Part shown: positions 36,594-37,347 of the stretch, piece by piece
How the letters are laid out: every line of letters starts with the position of its first letter
How positions within the stretch are numbered: position 1 is the stretch's first letter
Virus record (IMG/VR): IMGVR_UViG_3300010150_000058
Span: 1 to 37,347 of that record
Length of the DNA stretch: 37,347 nucleotides
Source of the DNA: a virus
Strand: one strand, 5' to 3'
Position numbers and translations under genes: made by a program
The notes under the pieces: generated by a model
Databases searched by the model: none
Told to the model about the DNA's origin: nothing
Seen by the model: only the letters and a program-made list of their open reading frames with translations

Positions 36594-36622
36594 ATCATAC
36601 CACTTATATAGTGATTAGTCAA
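36594..36622 (-). promoter_or_regulatory. Sigma70-like promoter before glycosyltransferase gene
   Basis: On the minus strand TTGACT (-35) and TATGAT (-10) are separated by exactly 17 bases. Each hexamer matches consensus at five of six positions. It lies in the 53-base gap and ends 24 bases before the ATG, with the upstream gene's stop just before the -35. The spacer holds an inverted repeat, CACT-N5-AGTG, at 36601-36613, which could be an operator. Likely an early or middle promoter read by host RNA polymerase. Confidence 0.72.
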
Positions 36623-36623
36623 T

Positions 36624-36818
36624 TTAATGTGATGAGTCGCATATTGTCGATTTTGAGTAGTTGAGTTCCTCAAAACTCAGATCCTCAATGTCGTACTCCG
36701 TTTTCATAAGACCTACCATCCCTTTGATATTATTCCAGGCTTCTCTGAATTCATCACTATCTAATCCATAGTATAAACATTCATTCCCTGCGTAAATGTG
36801 ATACATCTTTTCAGTCAT
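36624..36818 (-). CDS. 64-residue protein of unknown function
   Basis: A small acidic protein, MTEKMYHIYAGNECLYYGLD followed by SDEFREAWNNIKGMVGLMKT, ending in a Glu-rich strand-like segment (IEDLSFEELNYSKS). The 'YxIYAGNECLYYxLDxxEF' opening resembles small proteins found widely in cyanophages. An in-frame Met at position 5 is possible, but the first ATG follows a very strong ribosome site (AAAGGAGGT with five bases spacing) at 36824-36832 inside the end of the AbrB-like gene, so the start is firm. It is one base downstream of that gene and surely in the same transcript. Function unknown. Confidence 0.82.
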   Translation of the reverse strand: MTEKMYHIYAGNECLYYGLDSDEFREAWNNIKGMVGLMKTEYDIEDLSFEELNYSKSTICDSSH

Positions 36819-36819
36819 C

Positions 36820-36987
36820 TCATACCTCCTTTAATACTAATTGATCACTATCAATGATCCATTCAATCTCTGTACCCTCATACCATTCGAGATCATTGAT
36901 CATCCACTCAGGTATTGTAACATAATATTCGCTAGTCGCTGGATCGATCTCTACAGTCGAAAAATTTTTGGCGGAATTTTTTTCCAT
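36820..36987 (-). CDS. AbrB/MazE-like small protein
   Basis: A short protein resembling the swapped-hairpin AbrB/MazE/SpoVT DNA-binding fold: FSTVEIDPATSEYYVTIPEW, then MINDLEWYEGTEIEW and IIDSDQLVLKEV. These give beta strands, a 'IPEWMINDLEWYEGTEIE' turn and a last strand, as in cyanophage MazE-like proteins. The frame extends to an ATG at 37050 (76 residues), but the extra 21 residues come from A/T runs and a TATAAT-like box, and no proper ribosome site precedes that start; the ATG at 36985-36987 (55 residues) is preferred. Neither start has a good ribosome site. It may regulate transcription, for example at the sigma70-like promoter downstream; no toxin partner is seen nearby. Confidence 0.72.
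   Translation of the reverse strand: MEKNSAKNFSTVEIDPATSEYYVTIPEWMINDLEWYEGTEIEWIIDSDQLVLKEV
36824..36832 (-). promoter_or_regulatory. Strong ribosome binding site for the 64-aa gene
   Basis: AAAGGAGGT on the minus strand, five bases before the ATG at 36818 and overlapping the last codons of the AbrB-like gene. It is the strongest Shine-Dalgarno match I see in the window and fixes the start. Confidence 0.8.
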
Positions 36988-37008
36988 ATCATTTGCTACT
37001 ATTTTTGA

Positions 37009-37038
37009 ATTATATATGGAATCTGATTTTTTTGCGAA
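37009..37038 (-). promoter_or_regulatory. Possible sigma70-like promoter for the AbrB-like gene
   Basis: TATAAT at 37009-37014 on the minus strand is an exact -10 match. A weak -35 (TTCGCA, four of six) lies 18 bases before it and overlaps an A7/T7 inverted repeat. If used, the transcript would start just before the ATG at 36987, favouring the shorter protein. Weak because the region is very AT-rich. Confidence 0.4.
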
Positions 37039-37044
37039 AAAAAT
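37026..37044. repeat. A7/T7 inverted repeat
   Basis: Seven T, the triplet GCG, and seven A (plus strand) form a perfect 19-base inverted repeat including the flanking A and T. It lies over the possible -35 of the AbrB-like gene. It may bend DNA, form a hairpin or bind a regulator; it also makes slippage during replication possible. Confidence 0.6.
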
Positions 37045-37090
37045 TCTCATTCCCTTTGTATTTTATTGAGTGATTTTGTAATCCTTTGAA

Positions 37091-37097
37091 ATTTATA
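37091..37097 (-). promoter_or_regulatory. Possible late-type box upstream of AbrB-like gene
   Basis: TATAAAT on the minus strand (within CTATATAAATTTC) in the non-coding gap, about 40 bases before the ATG at 37050. It matches seven of eight late-box positions but differs at the last base. If active it would favour the longer protein. Weak. Confidence 0.3.
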
Positions 37098-37221
37098 TAG
37101 AGTCTTATATCTTATGGTCGTCCGTAACACTTTGTAGACTCATGGTACCTACGAAAAAAAGGAAGGGGGGGGTATAAGGACTGCTGATAACGCATAATCG
37201 ACTGATCAGCACTGCTAATCG

Positions 37222-37270
37222 GTAACACTCTGAAATAGTGTTACTTAAGGGGAGGATTAGTCCCCTTAAG
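37222..37270. other. Two abutting perfect hairpins after the truncated gene
   Basis: GTAACACT and AGTGTTAC (eight base pairs, seven-base loop) span 37222-37244. CTTAAGGGGA and TCCCCTTAAG (ten base pairs, seven-base loop) span 37244-37270 and share one base. They lie two bases past the stop of the gene at the right edge, in its 3' untranslated region. Neither is followed by a U-run on either strand, so a simple rho-independent terminator is doubtful; transcript end protection or processing is possible. The rest of the 222-base gap (37051-37272) holds a C8 run, a T7 run, an imperfect TGCTGAT/ATCAGCA stem, and no gene. Confidence 0.65.
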
Positions 37271-37272
37271 TG

Positions 37273-37347
37273 TTAATCTGCCTCGGTATAAACCCAGACG
37301 TTAAATTCTCCAACATCGATTCTTTCGTCCCTTAAGTGAGAATAATC
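37273..37347 (-). CDS. C-terminal end of an unidentified protein (cut by window edge)
   Basis: The last 24 codons and TAA of a minus-strand gene that begins outside the window. The visible end reads DYSHLRDERIDVGEFNVWVY, then TEAD. It is called coding because the frame is open to the edge, the composition is balanced, and the hairpins directly follow its stop. Too short to identify. Confidence 0.6.
   Translation of the reverse strand, partial: DYSHLRDERIDVGEFNVWVYTEAD

Noticed and set aside
36820-37050. Toxin-antitoxin pair made by the AbrB/MazE-like protein and its neighbour
   Set aside because: The neighbouring 64-residue protein has no MazF/Doc-like features and follows a strong ribosome site like an ordinary small phage gene; an antitoxin role is unsupported.
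37155-37190. G8 run as a phase-variation or frameshift site
   Set aside because: It lies in a non-coding gap with no frame across it to switch.
37051-37272. tRNA or other standard RNA gene in the structured gap
   Set aside because: No cloverleaf, T-loop (TTCRA) or anticodon arm could be fitted to the hairpins.

Overview
This window looks like the virion-structure and DNA-packaging region of a marine T4-like myovirus, most probably a cyanophage of the Prochlorococcus/Synechococcus-infecting group (Kyanoviridae). The reasons are: the syntenic run gp25, gp6, gp7-like, gp8, a DUF4815-type fibre or baseplate protein, gp13, gp14, gp15, gp16, gp17, gp18; low GC by eye; T4-late-type TATAAATA-like promoter boxes in the gaps; and small proteins of the kind that recur in cyanophage genomes. 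A related T4-like phage of another marine host cannot be excluded. No host gene, photosynthesis gene, tRNA, mobile element or CRISPR array is seen.

Every supported gene is on the minus strand, so transcription runs from high to low coordinates. From the right edge: the last 24 codons of an unidentified gene; a 222-base non-coding gap with two abutting perfect hairpins; an AbrB/MazE-like small protein and a 64-residue unknown; a sigma70-like promoter; a GT-A-fold glycosyltransferase-like protein; and three tiny genes of 53, 45 and 42 residues. A rho-independent terminator followed at once by a late-type promoter (about 35334-35374) closes this small-gene block and opens the structural block.

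The structural block runs from 35277 to the left edge. It holds a 60-residue protein, baseplate wedge gp25 and gp6, a 4245-residue gp7-like protein that fills a third of the window, gp8, a 2518-residue DUF4815-type virion protein, three small proteins, neck proteins gp13 and gp14, tail sheath stabiliser gp15, small terminase gp16, a 643-residue basic cysteine-rich protein, large terminase gp17, a small zinc-ribbon-like protein, and tail sheath gp18, which runs off the left edge. Genes are tightly packed, often with TAATG stop/start overlaps. Late-type boxes lie before the 60-aa gene, gp25, gp8, the 113-aa gene and gp18.

The most unusual content is in proteins built by module insertion. gp14 carries about 530 extra residues including a LamG/concanavalin-like domain. 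The gp7-like protein has a YHYH domain and at least two repeat families. The same glycine-rich GxGY beta repeat and an 'SGA' module recur through gp14, gp8, gp7 and the 2518-residue protein. The 643-residue protein separating the two terminase subunits mixes basic, cysteine-rich and possible membrane segments. No wholly novel defence-type or enzymatic system is evident; the novelty is modular elaboration of virion proteins and small regulatory structures in the gaps.
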